Virus record (IMG/VR): IMGVR_UViG_3300028228_000176
Span: 1 to 64,000 of that record
Origin: a virus
Reading direction: 5' to 3' (one strand)
DNA length: 64,000 bases
Of this stretch, positions 9,782 through 21,100 are shown in pieces (position 1 is the stretch's first letter; every line of letters begins with the position of its first letter). Made by a program: the position numbers and the translations under genes. The notes under the pieces were generated by a model. It was not told where the DNA came from. It worked only from the letters and a program-made list of their open reading frames with translations, and made no database searches.

Positions 9782-12700
9782 ATGGCTGAGGTTAAAAATA
9801 TTTTTGTGGGGGCTAAGATGAACAAAGACCTTAACCCAAGACTTATATCAAATAACGAATACATAGATGCAAGAAATGCTTCTATAATTAACTCGGAAGG
9901 TAGCGATTCTGGAATGGTTCAAAACGTTAGTGGTAACGCATTGCTTACAGATTTTAAATTAACTGGAGTGAACTTAGAAATAATTGGATTTTATGCAGAC
10001 ACTATGAATAATAGATTGTTTGCTTTTATTACCGATTGGAACGACAGCTCCCCTAACAATATGTCAAACTTTGCAGCACCTCAGTCTCATCACTACATTT
10101 GTATGTACGATGTTCAGACTGAAACAGGTACTACTTTAGTTTCGGGAAACTTTTTAAACTTTTCTAAAACTCACGCAGTATTAGGTATAGATTTAATTGA
10201 GGAGCTTTTATTTTTTACCGACAATAGAAATCAACCTAGAAAGATAAATGTAGAAACAGCTACATCTAATAAGGATTATTACTCCGAAGAGTCAGATATT
10301 TCTGTTGCTAAATATTACCCTTGGAAAGCACCTAGGTTATCTAAAAACAATTCTTTAGGCAAGCTTCAACCTAATTCCCTACTACAGCAAGATGTTATTT
10401 TAGAAGACACTTTTGGTGGAACAAGTCCTTACATTATAGAAACTTCTCAATACACAGTTAGCCCTGCTGGTGGCTCAAACGCTACATTTAAAGTTTACAC
10501 TTCGGAAGGTTGGGTTACAAAAGTAGAAGTTGTTGATGCAGGAAGCGGATATAGCGAAGGGGATGTAATTTCTATTGACCCAGTTAATGGTCTTAGCCCC
10601 CAAGAAAACCCATTATTGTGTACGTTAACGGCAGATAATTTTCAAAAGGAATCTACAATGTTAGATGTAACTTCTGAAAACTTGCCTTTGACTCAAACCT
10701 TGCTCGTTTCTAACGATTCTGCTGCTTCTCTAACTCAGTTTAGTACACTAACTGCTGTCAACTCTAATTGGGTTGGGACTATACTTACTGTTAAAAGCAC
10801 AGATGGCGTTTCTCAAATAACTTCAGATAGGAAAATAAAAGTAACTGCCGTTGGCTCAACTAGCCCTTATTTAATTACGCACACAGAAGTATCTACTCCA
10901 ATTGTAGAATCAGATATCGTAACTCTTGGTGCTAATCCTAACTACAATTCATCGTTTATAGGAGATACAAATTTTTTATCAGATAAGTTTGTAAGATTTA
11001 GTTATAGGTTTAAATATGACGACAACGAATACTCTTTAACTGCACCATTTACTCAGATAGCTTTTATCCCAAAACAAGATGGATATTTTTTAGAGGACAA
11101 AGTTCCTACTAACATTAACGATGATGATGCTAACTCTGATGAGAATAACGCTGTTAAAAGCACAATTATAAATTTCTTTGAAAACAAAGTAAACCAAGCT
11201 GAAATAATAATTCCAATGCCAGAAGGCGTTTCCTCAGTCAACGAATTGCAATCAAAATTAAAGGTTTCCGAGATAGAGGTGTTGTACAAGGAATCCGATA
11301 AAGTAGCAATACAATCATTAGGGTTTATTTCAAGTTCTGATTTAGAAGCAGAAACTGGTTCTGAGTATGTATACAGATATTCTTCTCAATCTCCAATTAA
11401 AACGTTACCAGAAAAAGAGACAACAAGGACTTCGGATAAAGTTCCAATAAGGGCTAAGGCTCAAGAAATCACTGGCAATAGAGTTATATATGGAAACTAC
11501 TTAGTAAGAACTACTAGACCTCCTGAATTATCTTACACTTCGTTTATTAGTGAGAAATCACAACAAGGACAGTTAAACTCTGTAAATGAAATAGAATATC
11601 CTAATCACGTTTTAAAACAAAACAGGTCTTATAGAACTGGGATTGTATTGGTTGATAAATTTGGAAGACAATCAGACGTAATAACATCGAAAAACTCTAC
11701 GGTGTATTGCCCTTACAACGAAGCTACTGGTAGCTTTATAAGAGACGAGGATGTTTATAGAGGTAGTTCTTTAAAAATCTTATTTAATAGCAGAATACCT
11801 TCTGAGTTAGATATTCCAGGATATGCAGGATTGTATAGCGAAACAAACCCTAACGGTTGGTATAGTTATAAAGTTGTTGTTCAACAAAAAGAACAAGACT
11901 ACTACAATGTTTTTTTACCAACAGCTTTAAATAACTATCCTAAGTATACTCCTACTGGAGCTGGAGTGGTATCTCAAAGCACTGCTTTTATAACTTTGTT
12001 TTCGGACAACGTAAATAAAGTTCCTAGAGATTTAAAAGAAGTTGGTGCTCAAGATTTGCAGTTTTCAAGTTCCGCTAACTTATATGGTAGGGTATTTAAC
12101 ACAACATTTGAGGATGATACCCCAACAAATTCTCAATTTATTCCTAGCACTACTCCAGACAAGGTTGTATCAATAGGCCTAAGGGACGAAATTGGAATGA
12201 ATCGAGATGCGGATGGAGTATTCTACGCAACGTCTCCTTTTTATAGTATCCCTAGTGTATTTCGAGAGACTCCAGAAGAAGCGGATACTAATAATACTGG
12301 AAGCAATCCTTATATTGCAAAAGTTGCTACTAAAAAAGCTATTGGTTCTGTTGGTGGAAACTTACATACAATTACAGCGTCTAAGGAGCAAGTTACGTTT
12401 AAAAATGTAAGGCTTAATGTATACGAAACAGAACCTTTTAATTCTAACTTAGATATATTCTACGAAACAAGTACTTCTGGATTAATTTCGGAGTTAAACG
12501 ACCAGATAAATATAGGTACTGGAGATTCAGTTCCTTTTGCAATTAGCGGTTGGTCTTTTAGTTTGAGTGAATCAGATGAGCCTGAGTCTTATGTTACGAC
12601 TGCACCATTTGACATATTAAATGCTCAAGGACAATCTTTGACTTTGCAAATAGCTGGTCTACCTGAACCTAATATTACTGCAAGGATACTTTCAGTAAAA

Positions 12701-13636
12701 ACAAGGGATGGTCAAAATATTATTCAATCAGGTAGCTTAAACCCTGTTTTTATATTAGAGCAGAATACTTCGTATAGAACTTGGAGTATAAAAACAACTG
12801 CATCTCAATATTTTACATATACTTGGGGTAGCGTTAGTAGAGGCAAAGATGTTTTCCAATTCGAATTTGAGTTTACAAATACAGTTTCAGAGGATGGAGT
12901 TGATGTAGAGTATGTTTCAATAATTGACCAAAAGGATTTGTCAAATTCATTAACAAACGAAGAACCAATAGAGACCACTGTTTTTTACAGAGGCCCTAAT
13001 AAAACATTGCCTTTCCCCAAAAAAACTTTGCCGTTGTTCCCTTATTATGGACAAACCTCAATTAACCAACCAAGAGAATGGATAGGGTTTGAGTCTGGTA
13101 AAACAGAATTAAGTTGGGGGATGGTATCAAAAAATAAAAACAATAATAACCTATACACTGTTGACCAAGGCTGGAGAGATTTGCATGGTTTTAATTTCGA
13201 GAATGGCTCAATAAATCCATTAAGCTCAATAAGGAAGTATGGATTAGAGTTAGAAATAACAGATGTATGGATTTGGAATGAAAAAATTGATATTCCATTT
13301 ATACAAGGAACAAATTATTCTAAATGGGTTTCCCTAAAGTATGAGCAATACCTTTATGAATATTATATTTATGTTGGCCCAATGGATAATTTATTTAGAC
13401 TAAGAAATAATTCTACAACAAATTTTAATGAAATTTTGCAAATTAATCTTGACAATATTAGATATATTAAAACAAACAGTCAAGGGCCAGGAACTATACA
13501 AGCGCCTCTCGATGACGCAACCAAGTACAAAGTATTTATGAACGTAAAAGATGCTAATCAAGGTCAAGGATTTAAGCAAATCAGGACATTCTCTATTGAC
13601 GTTAGCTTAACCAATGTATTAAATATAGATAATTAA
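9782..13636 (+). CDS. Large tail protein (muzzle / tail stabilisation-like)
   Basis: An intact 1,284-residue beta-rich protein starting three bases after the previous stop. Its N-terminal motif FVGAKMNKDLNPRLISNNEY (residues 8-27) is a hallmark of large distal tail proteins of Bacteroidota podoviruses, where such proteins form the nozzle or muzzle below the rings. It has no transmembrane segment or enzymatic motif. Residues 220-360 contain an inserted domain with Gly/Ser-rich repeats similar in tone to the insertion of ring protein 1. The exact place in the tail is inferred. Confidence 0.65.
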   Translation: MAEVKNIFVGAKMNKDLNPRLISNNEYIDARNASIINSEGSDSGMVQNVSGNALLTDFKLTGVNLEIIGFYADTMNNRLFAFITDWNDSSPNNMSNFAAPQSHHYICMYDVQTETGTTLVSGNFLNFSKTHAVLGIDLIEELLFFTDNRNQPRKINVETATSNKDYYSEESDISVAKYYPWKAPRLSKNNSLGKLQPNSLLQQDVILEDTFGGTSPYIIETSQYTVSPAGGSNATFKVYTSEGWVTKVEVVDAGSGYSEGDVISIDPVNGLSPQENPLLCTLTADNFQKESTMLDVTSENLPLTQTLLVSNDSAASLTQFSTLTAVNSNWVGTILTVKSTDGVSQITSDRKIKVTAVGSTSPYLITHTEVSTPIVESDIVTLGANPNYNSSFIGDTNFLSDKFVRFSYRFKYDDNEYSLTAPFTQIAFIPKQDGYFLEDKVPTNINDDDANSDENNAVKSTIINFFENKVNQAEIIIPMPEGVSSVNELQSKLKVSEIEVLYKESDKVAIQSLGFISSSDLEAETGSEYVYRYSSQSPIKTLPEKETTRTSDKVPIRAKAQEITGNRVIYGNYLVRTTRPPELSYTSFISEKSQQGQLNSVNEIEYPNHVLKQNRSYRTGIVLVDKFGRQSDVITSKNSTVYCPYNEATGSFIRDEDVYRGSSLKILFNSRIPSELDIPGYAGLYSETNPNGWYSYKVVVQQKEQDYYNVFLPTALNNYPKYTPTGAGVVSQSTAFITLFSDNVNKVPRDLKEVGAQDLQFSSSANLYGRVFNTTFEDDTPTNSQFIPSTTPDKVVSIGLRDEIGMNRDADGVFYATSPFYSIPSVFRETPEEADTNNTGSNPYIAKVATKKAIGSVGGNLHTITASKEQVTFKNVRLNVYETEPFNSNLDIFYETSTSGLISELNDQINIGTGDSVPFAISGWSFSLSESDEPESYVTTAPFDILNAQGQSLTLQIAGLPEPNITARILSVKTRDGQNIIQSGSLNPVFILEQNTSYRTWSIKTTASQYFTYTWGSVSRGKDVFQFEFEFTNTVSEDGVDVEYVSIIDQKDLSNSLTNEEPIETTVFYRGPNKTLPFPKKTLPLFPYYGQTSINQPREWIGFESGKTELSWGMVSKNKNNNNLYTVDQGWRDLHGFNFENGSINPLSSIRKYGLELEITDVWIWNEKIDIPFIQGTNYSKWVSLKYEQYLYEYYIYVGPMDNLFRLRNNSTTNFNEILQINLDNIRYIKTNSQGPGTIQAPLDDATKYKVFMNVKDANQGQGFKQIRTFSIDVSLTNVLNIDN

Positions 13637-13641
13637 TTAAA

Positions 13642-15357
13642 ATGGCTGTAACTAAAGAAATAACATATTTCAACTCTTTTCTAGTAAAGAAGGTTATTCA
13701 AAAAACTGGAGCATCTACTGGGTATCCTACTGTTAGTGACAAAGCAGCAACTTGGCCAGCTCTGCCTTGGAATCCAGAGGGGTATCCGTTGTTCCCTCTA
13801 CTTGCTGACACTGATACTAGTGCAAACTCTTCTTGTTGGTACATAGAAGAATCAAGAATTAGAGGTGGGTATAATAACAAACAAATAGATTTTGGAGTAA
13901 AAGCCTACTTAACAGAAGATGAAGACAAGGCTTTGACATTGATTAATGGTTTAATATATTCGGGGCTTTATAATCTTAGAACTGGGATAAACCAAACAAA
14001 CGTATTTTCTACGGGAGAGAATATAACGAAAGAACTAGACCCTAGTTACGGAGCCATTCAAAAACTATTTGCATCGGATACAAACTTAATAATATTCCAA
14101 GAAGACAAAGTAAGTAACGCTTTAATTGACAAAGATGCAATCTACACAGCAGATGGCAATCCTTCTCTTACAGCAACGCAACTTGTTTTAGGACAGATAA
14201 GTCAGTATTCAGGAGAATATGGCATTAGCGACAACCCAGAGTCGTTTGCTTTCAAAGGATATAGAATGTATTTCACCGACAAAAATAGAGGTGCTGTAAT
14301 GAGGTTATCTAGAGATGGTCTTACCGAGATTAGTTCTTATGGAATGAGGGATTATTTTAGAGATAAAATGTCTGACATTTCAAAAACCCCTCAAGCAACA
14401 GAGATAGAATTGAATTTAGCAGAGCCTCAAAACCAAGTATTAGGAAATGTGTTAAGTTTGTTAGATTCTACTTCAAACTTATTTAGTGATATAGAATATG
14501 GTATGACTATTTTTGGTGGGGCAATTAGCCCTAACGGTTTGTACGTTATTGATATAAATTCAAGCAATAGTACTGTAACATTAAATGCAGACATTGTTAG
14601 CTTTAACAATTCTCCCACTACAACTCAACTTTACAAGTCTAAGATAGATAGAATAGTAGGGTCTTACGACAATTACAATGATAAGTACGTAGTGTCAATG
14701 CAGAATGTTAATGCTTCTGAATACAACACATTATCTTTTAATGAATCAAATAATGGATGGACTAGCTTTTGGGACTACGACCCAAGTTTTGGTGGTACTT
14801 TAAATAACACATACTACACTTGTAAGTTAGACGGAATATGGAAACATTACGAAGAATCAGTGATTAATAATAATAGAGGGAATTTCTATGGTACTTACTA
14901 CCCAACATTGGTTCAATTGTCTTTCAATCCAAACGTTTCTTTTTCTAAAAACTTCCAAACAGTGAACTACGAAGGAAGTAACGGATGGCAAGTAGATTCA
15001 TTCCTATCAGACCCAACGGGAGCTTTGCTACCAAGCAGTTTGAATAATAGCTACAAAGACTCAACATCTTCTGTTTTAAGTTACAACGAAGGGGCTTATA
15101 TTGAAGCAGGAACTACTTATAGAGCTGGCTTTAACTTGAGAGAAAATAAATACTATGCTAATTTAGTTAATGTTGGAACAACAGCAAATGGGGATGGGTT
15201 AATTTTACAAGGTATGCCAGGACAAGTGCTCCCAAATACTAGCGTTAGCGGAATAAAAGGATTCTTTGCGACAGTAACAATAAGCACTGACAAAACGACA
15301 GATATAGGTGGGCAGAAAACATTGTTTGCAGTGTCATCAAATTACACAAAATCTTAA
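13642..15357 (+). CDS. Tail stabilisation-like protein
   Basis: A 571-residue protein. Conserved blocks include IEESRIRGGYNNKQIDFGV near residue 69, NALIDKDAIYTADGN near residue 155, and AFKGYRMYFTDKNRGAVMRL near residue 201. These resemble the beta-propeller-like C-terminal part of crAss-like stabilisation proteins. It follows the 1,284-residue gene by 5 bp, so the two probably act as one module; in some related phages the parts may be joined. Function is inferred from family and synteny. Confidence 0.6.
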   Translation: MAVTKEITYFNSFLVKKVIQKTGASTGYPTVSDKAATWPALPWNPEGYPLFPLLADTDTSANSSCWYIEESRIRGGYNNKQIDFGVKAYLTEDEDKALTLINGLIYSGLYNLRTGINQTNVFSTGENITKELDPSYGAIQKLFASDTNLIIFQEDKVSNALIDKDAIYTADGNPSLTATQLVLGQISQYSGEYGISDNPESFAFKGYRMYFTDKNRGAVMRLSRDGLTEISSYGMRDYFRDKMSDISKTPQATEIELNLAEPQNQVLGNVLSLLDSTSNLFSDIEYGMTIFGGAISPNGLYVIDINSSNSTVTLNADIVSFNNSPTTTQLYKSKIDRIVGSYDNYNDKYVVSMQNVNASEYNTLSFNESNNGWTSFWDYDPSFGGTLNNTYYTCKLDGIWKHYEESVINNNRGNFYGTYYPTLVQLSFNPNVSFSKNFQTVNYEGSNGWQVDSFLSDPTGALLPSSLNNSYKDSTSSVLSYNEGAYIEAGTTYRAGFNLRENKYYANLVNVGTTANGDGLILQGMPGQVLPNTSVSGIKGFFATVTISTDKTTDIGGQKTLFAVSSNYTKS

Positions 15358-15367
15358 AAAATAAAAC

Positions 15368-16048
15368 ATGATAGGAGCAATTCTGCAGGTAGGTGCAATT
15401 GGAATGAAGGTGGTTGGAGCAGTAAAAAGTTACAACGCATTAAAAGACCAAGCACAGAAAGATAAATTCAATATGAATAGGCAACAAGATTTGCTTAGAG
15501 ACCTTGAAAACTCAAGACAAACATTGACAAACCCTTACGCTAATTTAGGTGTTGCTACACAAGCAGCCGAAATGGAAATAGAGCAAGCAGATATTGCGTT
15601 GGCAAACACCCTTGATACTATTAGAGCTACTGGTGGAGCAGCAGGTGGTGCTACGGCATTGGCTCAAGCAGCGTTGCAAAGCAAAAAAGGTGTTGCAGCT
15701 AGCATTGAAAAGCAAGAGGCTAACAATCAGCAAATGCAAGCTAGAGGAAAAGAAAGAATGCTTATTATGCAAGAAGATAGAGAGAACATGGGTCTTGACA
15801 GACAAGCGGCATTAGCTGACCAAGCTGCGAATCAAAGTAGGGCTTCTGATACTAACCAAATATTAGCACAGCAAGCGTTGTTTGACTTAGGTGGAGATGC
15901 ACTACAAGCTGGTGCTTACGCAGCAAGTTTAGGTGGTGGAACTCAGACTAACCCTTACGATGGTTCGGCAACAGTAGGAGGCGTAGGCGATTCAAGTACA
16001 GGTTTTGGAAGCGGAAATATTTCCAAAGGCTTTGGAGGTAAAGGTTAG
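15368..16048 (+). CDS. Small internal virion protein
   Basis: 226 residues: a hydrophobic N-terminal segment (residues 1-22), then a long helical Ala/Gln/Glu-rich region (30-175), then a Gly/Ser-rich tail. This architecture and its position before two very large genes match T7 gp14-like ejection proteins, which leave the capsid with the DNA and enter the host envelope. No enzymatic motif. Assigned by architecture and context. Confidence 0.5.
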   Translation: MIGAILQVGAIGMKVVGAVKSYNALKDQAQKDKFNMNRQQDLLRDLENSRQTLTNPYANLGVATQAAEMEIEQADIALANTLDTIRATGGAAGGATALAQAALQSKKGVAASIEKQEANNQQMQARGKERMLIMQEDRENMGLDRQAALADQAANQSRASDTNQILAQQALFDLGGDALQAGAYAASLGGGTQTNPYDGSATVGGVGDSSTGFGSGNISKGFGGKG

Positions 16049-16064
16049 TAAATAAAATAAAAAC

Positions 16065-18079
16065 ATGAGTTATAGAAACCCAAGAGTAGTTATAGATAAT
16101 AGATTAGGTGAAGCTTTCATTCAAAATACTAAAGATTTTGGAGAGAGTTTGACAACAAGTGCTATTAGTGTAGGAAAGCAAGTTCAAGCCCGTAGAGAAA
16201 TTAACGCAAAGATTGTTAATGATATAAATAATTATCAATCAAAAGTAGATGATAACTTAGTAAAAGTTGCAATCGAAAACAAGACCGATGTTAATAGTTT
16301 TATTAATGGGACAAAAGACATGGCTAAGTTATTTAAGCAAGCAAAGTTTAGAAAACTAAAGAACCAAGGGTCTTATGAGGGGATGGATGAAGATGAGGAC
16401 TTAATTAGGTCTTATAGTACATACGTTCAATCTGCTGGTAGTTATATGGCTGCAATGTCTTCTGCAAGCGAAGAGTATTCTACCACATTGGATTCTAAAG
16501 GAATGGGTAAAGCTCCAGGACAAATAAGTTCAGATAGCGACTCTAGGTGGATTATTGCTAATAACTTAGCTAGGAGTGGTAATAATTCTTCTGGCAAAAT
16601 AGAATACAAAACCGTTTATGGCGGGCCTGCTTCTGGAGTACAATTAATGATGGTTGTCTCTGGAGAATCTATCAAGAAAGCTAATGAAGAGTTAGCGGAA
16701 AGAACTGGAGACAGTAGTTATCTTGAATCTGGAGACACTTACACATTGTCTGCAAATGATTTGGCAAGCAGAAACACTGGAAGTAACGCTAGTCCTTTTT
16801 CTAAAGGGCCTTATTCTATTAACCCAGACATGATTGGTTCAGGAGAAGAAGGTTCTACTGGAGTTTTAAAAGATTTTATTGCAAATAAAGTTATAGGTAA
16901 AAATAGGAATTTGACAGATGAGTATATGTCTCAACCAGAAACTGTTATTAGAAGTGTTATAATTGATGGTCAAACAAAAAAATATTATGTGGACGGCAAG
17001 ACTCCAAACACAAAGAAAATCGAAGAAGACATTAAGTCAAGCACAAATAGTTACATTAATTCTACAGCTAGACTAGGTGGAAATGCGATGAATAATTTGT
17101 TAAATGGTATAGCTAAATCAAGAAAAACTGCGAGTGGAGAAGTAGAGCTTTATTACAATCCTGCATTAAGAAACGAAGATGGACAGCCACAGAGAGATGA
17201 AAGCGGTAAGGTTTTGTTTGGCCCTGAAGTAATACTTAGTGACGATGGGACTTTAGAAACAGATTACAACGATGAAACATCGGGTACATTTGGGTACACT
17301 CCAGAGGTTATGAATAAATTAAAAGATTTTGCTCTTCATTTTGCTGTTGAGAATGTTGGTGGATTTAACGACCCTACTGAAACAGAAAACACAAAGAAAC
17401 AATTTATTAAAGAAGAAAACCAGAGAAACCAGACACTCCTCGTACTTTAACTTCAGGAGAAAGAAGAGATGTTTCCACTACTAATCTAATAGATACAAAC
17501 CTATTAAAAATATCTACTAAAATAAAAGACGGATTGCTTTCAGAAATAGACTTATCTGGATTAGATGGACTAAAAAGCGGGTATCAGTTTATTAGCGACC
17601 CTGACGATATGGGATGGGTTACAGCTCAAGGCCCAAAAACTGCGAAAGGGGATGCTGGAGAAAAAGTTAGACTAGATTTTAGAACAGAATCAGCAACAGA
17701 AGAATCAAGACAAAAACTTTACAACTTACTTCTTTCCGAAACCAAGGTAGTACCTCAAAACGAAAAGCAGAGCGAAAATCCAGATATGGAACCATTGATT
17801 CAGACAATAAGCAGAATGAGTGATGGGATTGAAGATGATGAATTTATCGGTCTTTTAGAAAAGCAAAATTATGGAGGAAAGTCCTATAAGGAATTTTTAA
17901 GCCAATACGGAATAGAATTGAATTATAGTGCGTTTGATGGTAAAGATATATTAGATGTAACGAGTGGAGGGAAAACGTATGCTGTAAATTTAAAGGATGC
18001 TAACTGGAAGAAAAACCTTAGTAACATATTTAAAAAAGCCGTTGGGAATAAGACGTTTTTGGAAGTCCAACATAATTAA
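16065..18079 (+). CDS. Internal virion / cargo-type protein (one frameshift)
   Basis: About 671 residues when joined. The first frame ends at 17450, but the protein continues in the -1 frame from about 17415 (EEKPEKPDTPRTLTSGERRD), consistent with one A missing from a short A-run. The N-terminal half is helical and charged, the rest mixed, with no recognised catalytic motif. It lies between a gp14-like gene and a giant polyvalent gene, so a cargo or ejection role is likely. The next gene starts 26 bp after its stop. Confidence 0.55.
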
Positions 18080-18105
18080 TAAGAAACATTTGTAATAAAT
18101 AAAAT

Positions 18106-21100
18106 ATGGAATCAGGCGATAAAGACGTTAAAATCTAAGTTATATAAGCAATACTTAGATGCCAACATAATAGGAAAGGCTACTACTAAGGAAATGTTCT
18201 ACTCAATGAATGATGAGCAAGCTGAGGTTTTATTTAAACAAGGTAGAGATGCTAAAATCATAGGCGATGCCACAGATTTAAATATGTTTATTGGAGGAGT
18301 GAGGGGTGACACTTCGGGAAAGCAAAGTGCTGTTGTGGAACAAAAGGTTGCAAGCACAACAGCAGATGTTTCTCAGGCAGCAGATACGGAATTGTCATTG
18401 GAAGACACTTCTTTGGAATCATTAGAAGTCTCTAGCAAAGAAAAACCTACGTTGGTTGAAAGAGCTTTTGGAAAGAATGAAGTAACTGATTTTTTTGGCG
18501 ATATATATAGAGCAGGTTCTCAAGGTTACTTGCAATCAGAATTAGTTGACCCTAGCATTGATGTTTTGAACTCAGGAGCAGAATCTTCTGACCAAGAAAT
18601 ATTAAGATTTATAGAGACGCAAAGTAAAATATCAGAAAACAGTTCTCAATCTGACGAGATGAAATCTTTTGATAAAGCTTATGACGAAGAAGGTGGTGGG
18701 TTTTTTGGTTTATTGCAGGAGTTATTGAAAGTCCAACAGTTTTGCCTAGCTTGCTTGTTAGTTCTTTATCTACCCAAGTAGGTTCTCTCAGGTCTGATGA
18801 AGTAGTTACCGCTACGGCTGTTGGTGCAGGTGGAGGAGCAGTAATTGGTAGTGTTGTCCCAGGAATAGGTACTGCTACTGGAGCTATTTCTGGAGCGTTT
18901 GCTGCTGGAGCCGCAACGATGGAAGCTGGTTTAACATTTGCCGAATTACTACAAGAGAAAATACAAGGAGAGATGACTATTGAGTCAGTTAGGGCTATTC
19001 TTGATAGTCCAGAAGAAGTGGAAGATTTAAAGAATAAAGCTATCAGTAGAGGAGTTGCTATTGGACTTGTAGAAGGTCTTACTGCTGGCCTTGCAAAAGG
19101 GGCTACTGGGGCTATTTCTAAGACCGTTAAGACATCAAAGACCGTAGCTGGCAGAACTGCTAGCAAAGTTGCAGCAGGTGCAGCAGGTGGAGCCATAGAG
19201 GTTGTAGGTGGTGGTGGTGGAGAAGTCGCTGGAAGGTTAGCTGCTGGACAAGAAATGGACGCTAAGGAGATAGGATTTGAGGCGGTGGTTGGGTTATCAA
19301 CAGCACCCGTAACTGTTTTACCAACGTTAGCTAAAATAAAGACAGTTAGCGAAAGAGTTAAGTTGACTAATGAAGCAAAGAGAGGTGGATATAATACAGT
19401 TCATTCTGCATTCAAGCCCGATAGCAAGATTGACGAAACTACTTTAGACTTGGCTTCATCAAAAAACTCGTCTAACCTTGTTGATGAGCAAGTGGAAATA
19501 GAGGTTGCTAATAAAAGAATGAGTCAAGAAGAAGCTGACGCAATTAAGATTACGTTTAGAGAAACTCAGTCAGCTGTCAATACGGTAAACAAACAAGATA
19601 GACTTAAAGGGGATTCTAAAATTGAAGCCGTAGAACTTTTAAAAGAAGGTGATAGATTAGAAAAGAAAATAAAAGATATCGACAATAGCAGTTTAAGTGC
19701 TACTGAATCAAATAGACTTGCCGAAATAAAAATAAAATTAGAGTCTTTGGTAAATGGGGAGACAATAGCTGAGACAGAAAAACCATCCCCAATTGTTAGT
19801 GAAGATAATATATTTACAGACCCCACTGACGAACAATACGCTAGTATTAACAGAAACGATGGAAAGGGAAACCAAACAATATCTAAAGCTGAATACGATG
19901 CTATTATTATTGAACAAGAATCTAATAACACAAATGATTCCGAAGTGGTTTCCGAAGAAGCTATTTCGGATGGTTCTGTAGTTGAAGAAGATGCCGAACA
20001 AGAGTTGGGGTCATTGAAAGATTCAAACCCTAAGAAAAGTCAAATCTATTTAGACAGGAAGATTAAAGTTCAGGAGAAGTTTAAAAATTAATAGCGATAG
20101 CTAAAAGAAAGTATTCGTCTAATAAGAACTCTACTGCCGTAAGCGATTTAGAGCAAAAACGAGATGAAGCCTTGGCTGATTTAAGTAATAAAGAAGACGC
20201 TGAGAGTAATAAATCTAAAGGAAAGGTTGAGAAATTGACAAATACGCCTCTTGTTGAGGAAGATAATGACGACATAAACCAAGACGATTTAGATGATTTA
20301 GATATATCTATCAACGAGATGGAGGATTCAAGACCTGAATTAGTTGGTAAAAACACCATTGATGACGGGGGGAGACTTTCGAGATATTTTCTATTCAGAA
20401 GAAAAAAGACGGCACCTACGTAGTGAAAGCTAAGCAACGTCTGACTACTTCTCAGCAAAATAAAAGAGGTAAAGGTAAATCTGGAACCATAAAGAGATAT
20501 AGTGGTCAAGATGCAGAAAGAATAGTAAAGGACTCTCAGTTAGGGGTCTTTTCTGAGAGAGCTCGGCCCGCAGGGAAAGAAAAAGTAAAGACTAAAGGGA
20601 AGTCTAAACCTTTAGCTCCATCAAGCAAGACAACTTATCCTTCAAGGGAAAAGCCTACAATTGTTGTAAAGTCTGGAGAGGAGATAGAGTCAGAATTAGA
20701 GGCAGAGATAGCTAAAATAGAAGCCGAAGTTGTTGGATTTGAAGAAGCCGTAGTTGATGAGTTAGCTTCTAAGGATGCTACTAGAGATTTAGTTACGTTT
20801 AATGGCAATATATACCAAGTAACAGAAAAACCTAATGGGGAATTTGCAGTATCAAAGATGCGCTCTCCTGACGGGAAACTCGTAAACTTAGGAAAAGATA
20901 CTATCGAGAGAAAAAAAGCAATATCTCAATACAAAAGAAAAAAAACAATCAAGTCTAAGGAGTCAATGACTGAAGCCGAGCAGCTACTTGATGATTACAA
21001 AAAACAAAGTACAAGACCGAATTGAGAAAGCCTTAGATAACGCTATTGAGGCTCTGGCTTTAGGGAAACTTAGAGGCAGATGAACGACGTAACCACTGTG

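Noticed and set aside
17400-17430. Programmed -1 ribosomal frameshift in the internal virion gene
   Set aside because: No X XXY YYZ slippery site or following stem, and similar breaks occur in many unrelated genes, so a base-calling error is simpler.
18609-19196. 195-residue Ala/Pro-rich frame on the minus strand
   Set aside because: It is the mirror of the Gly/Ala-rich part of the giant plus-strand gene.
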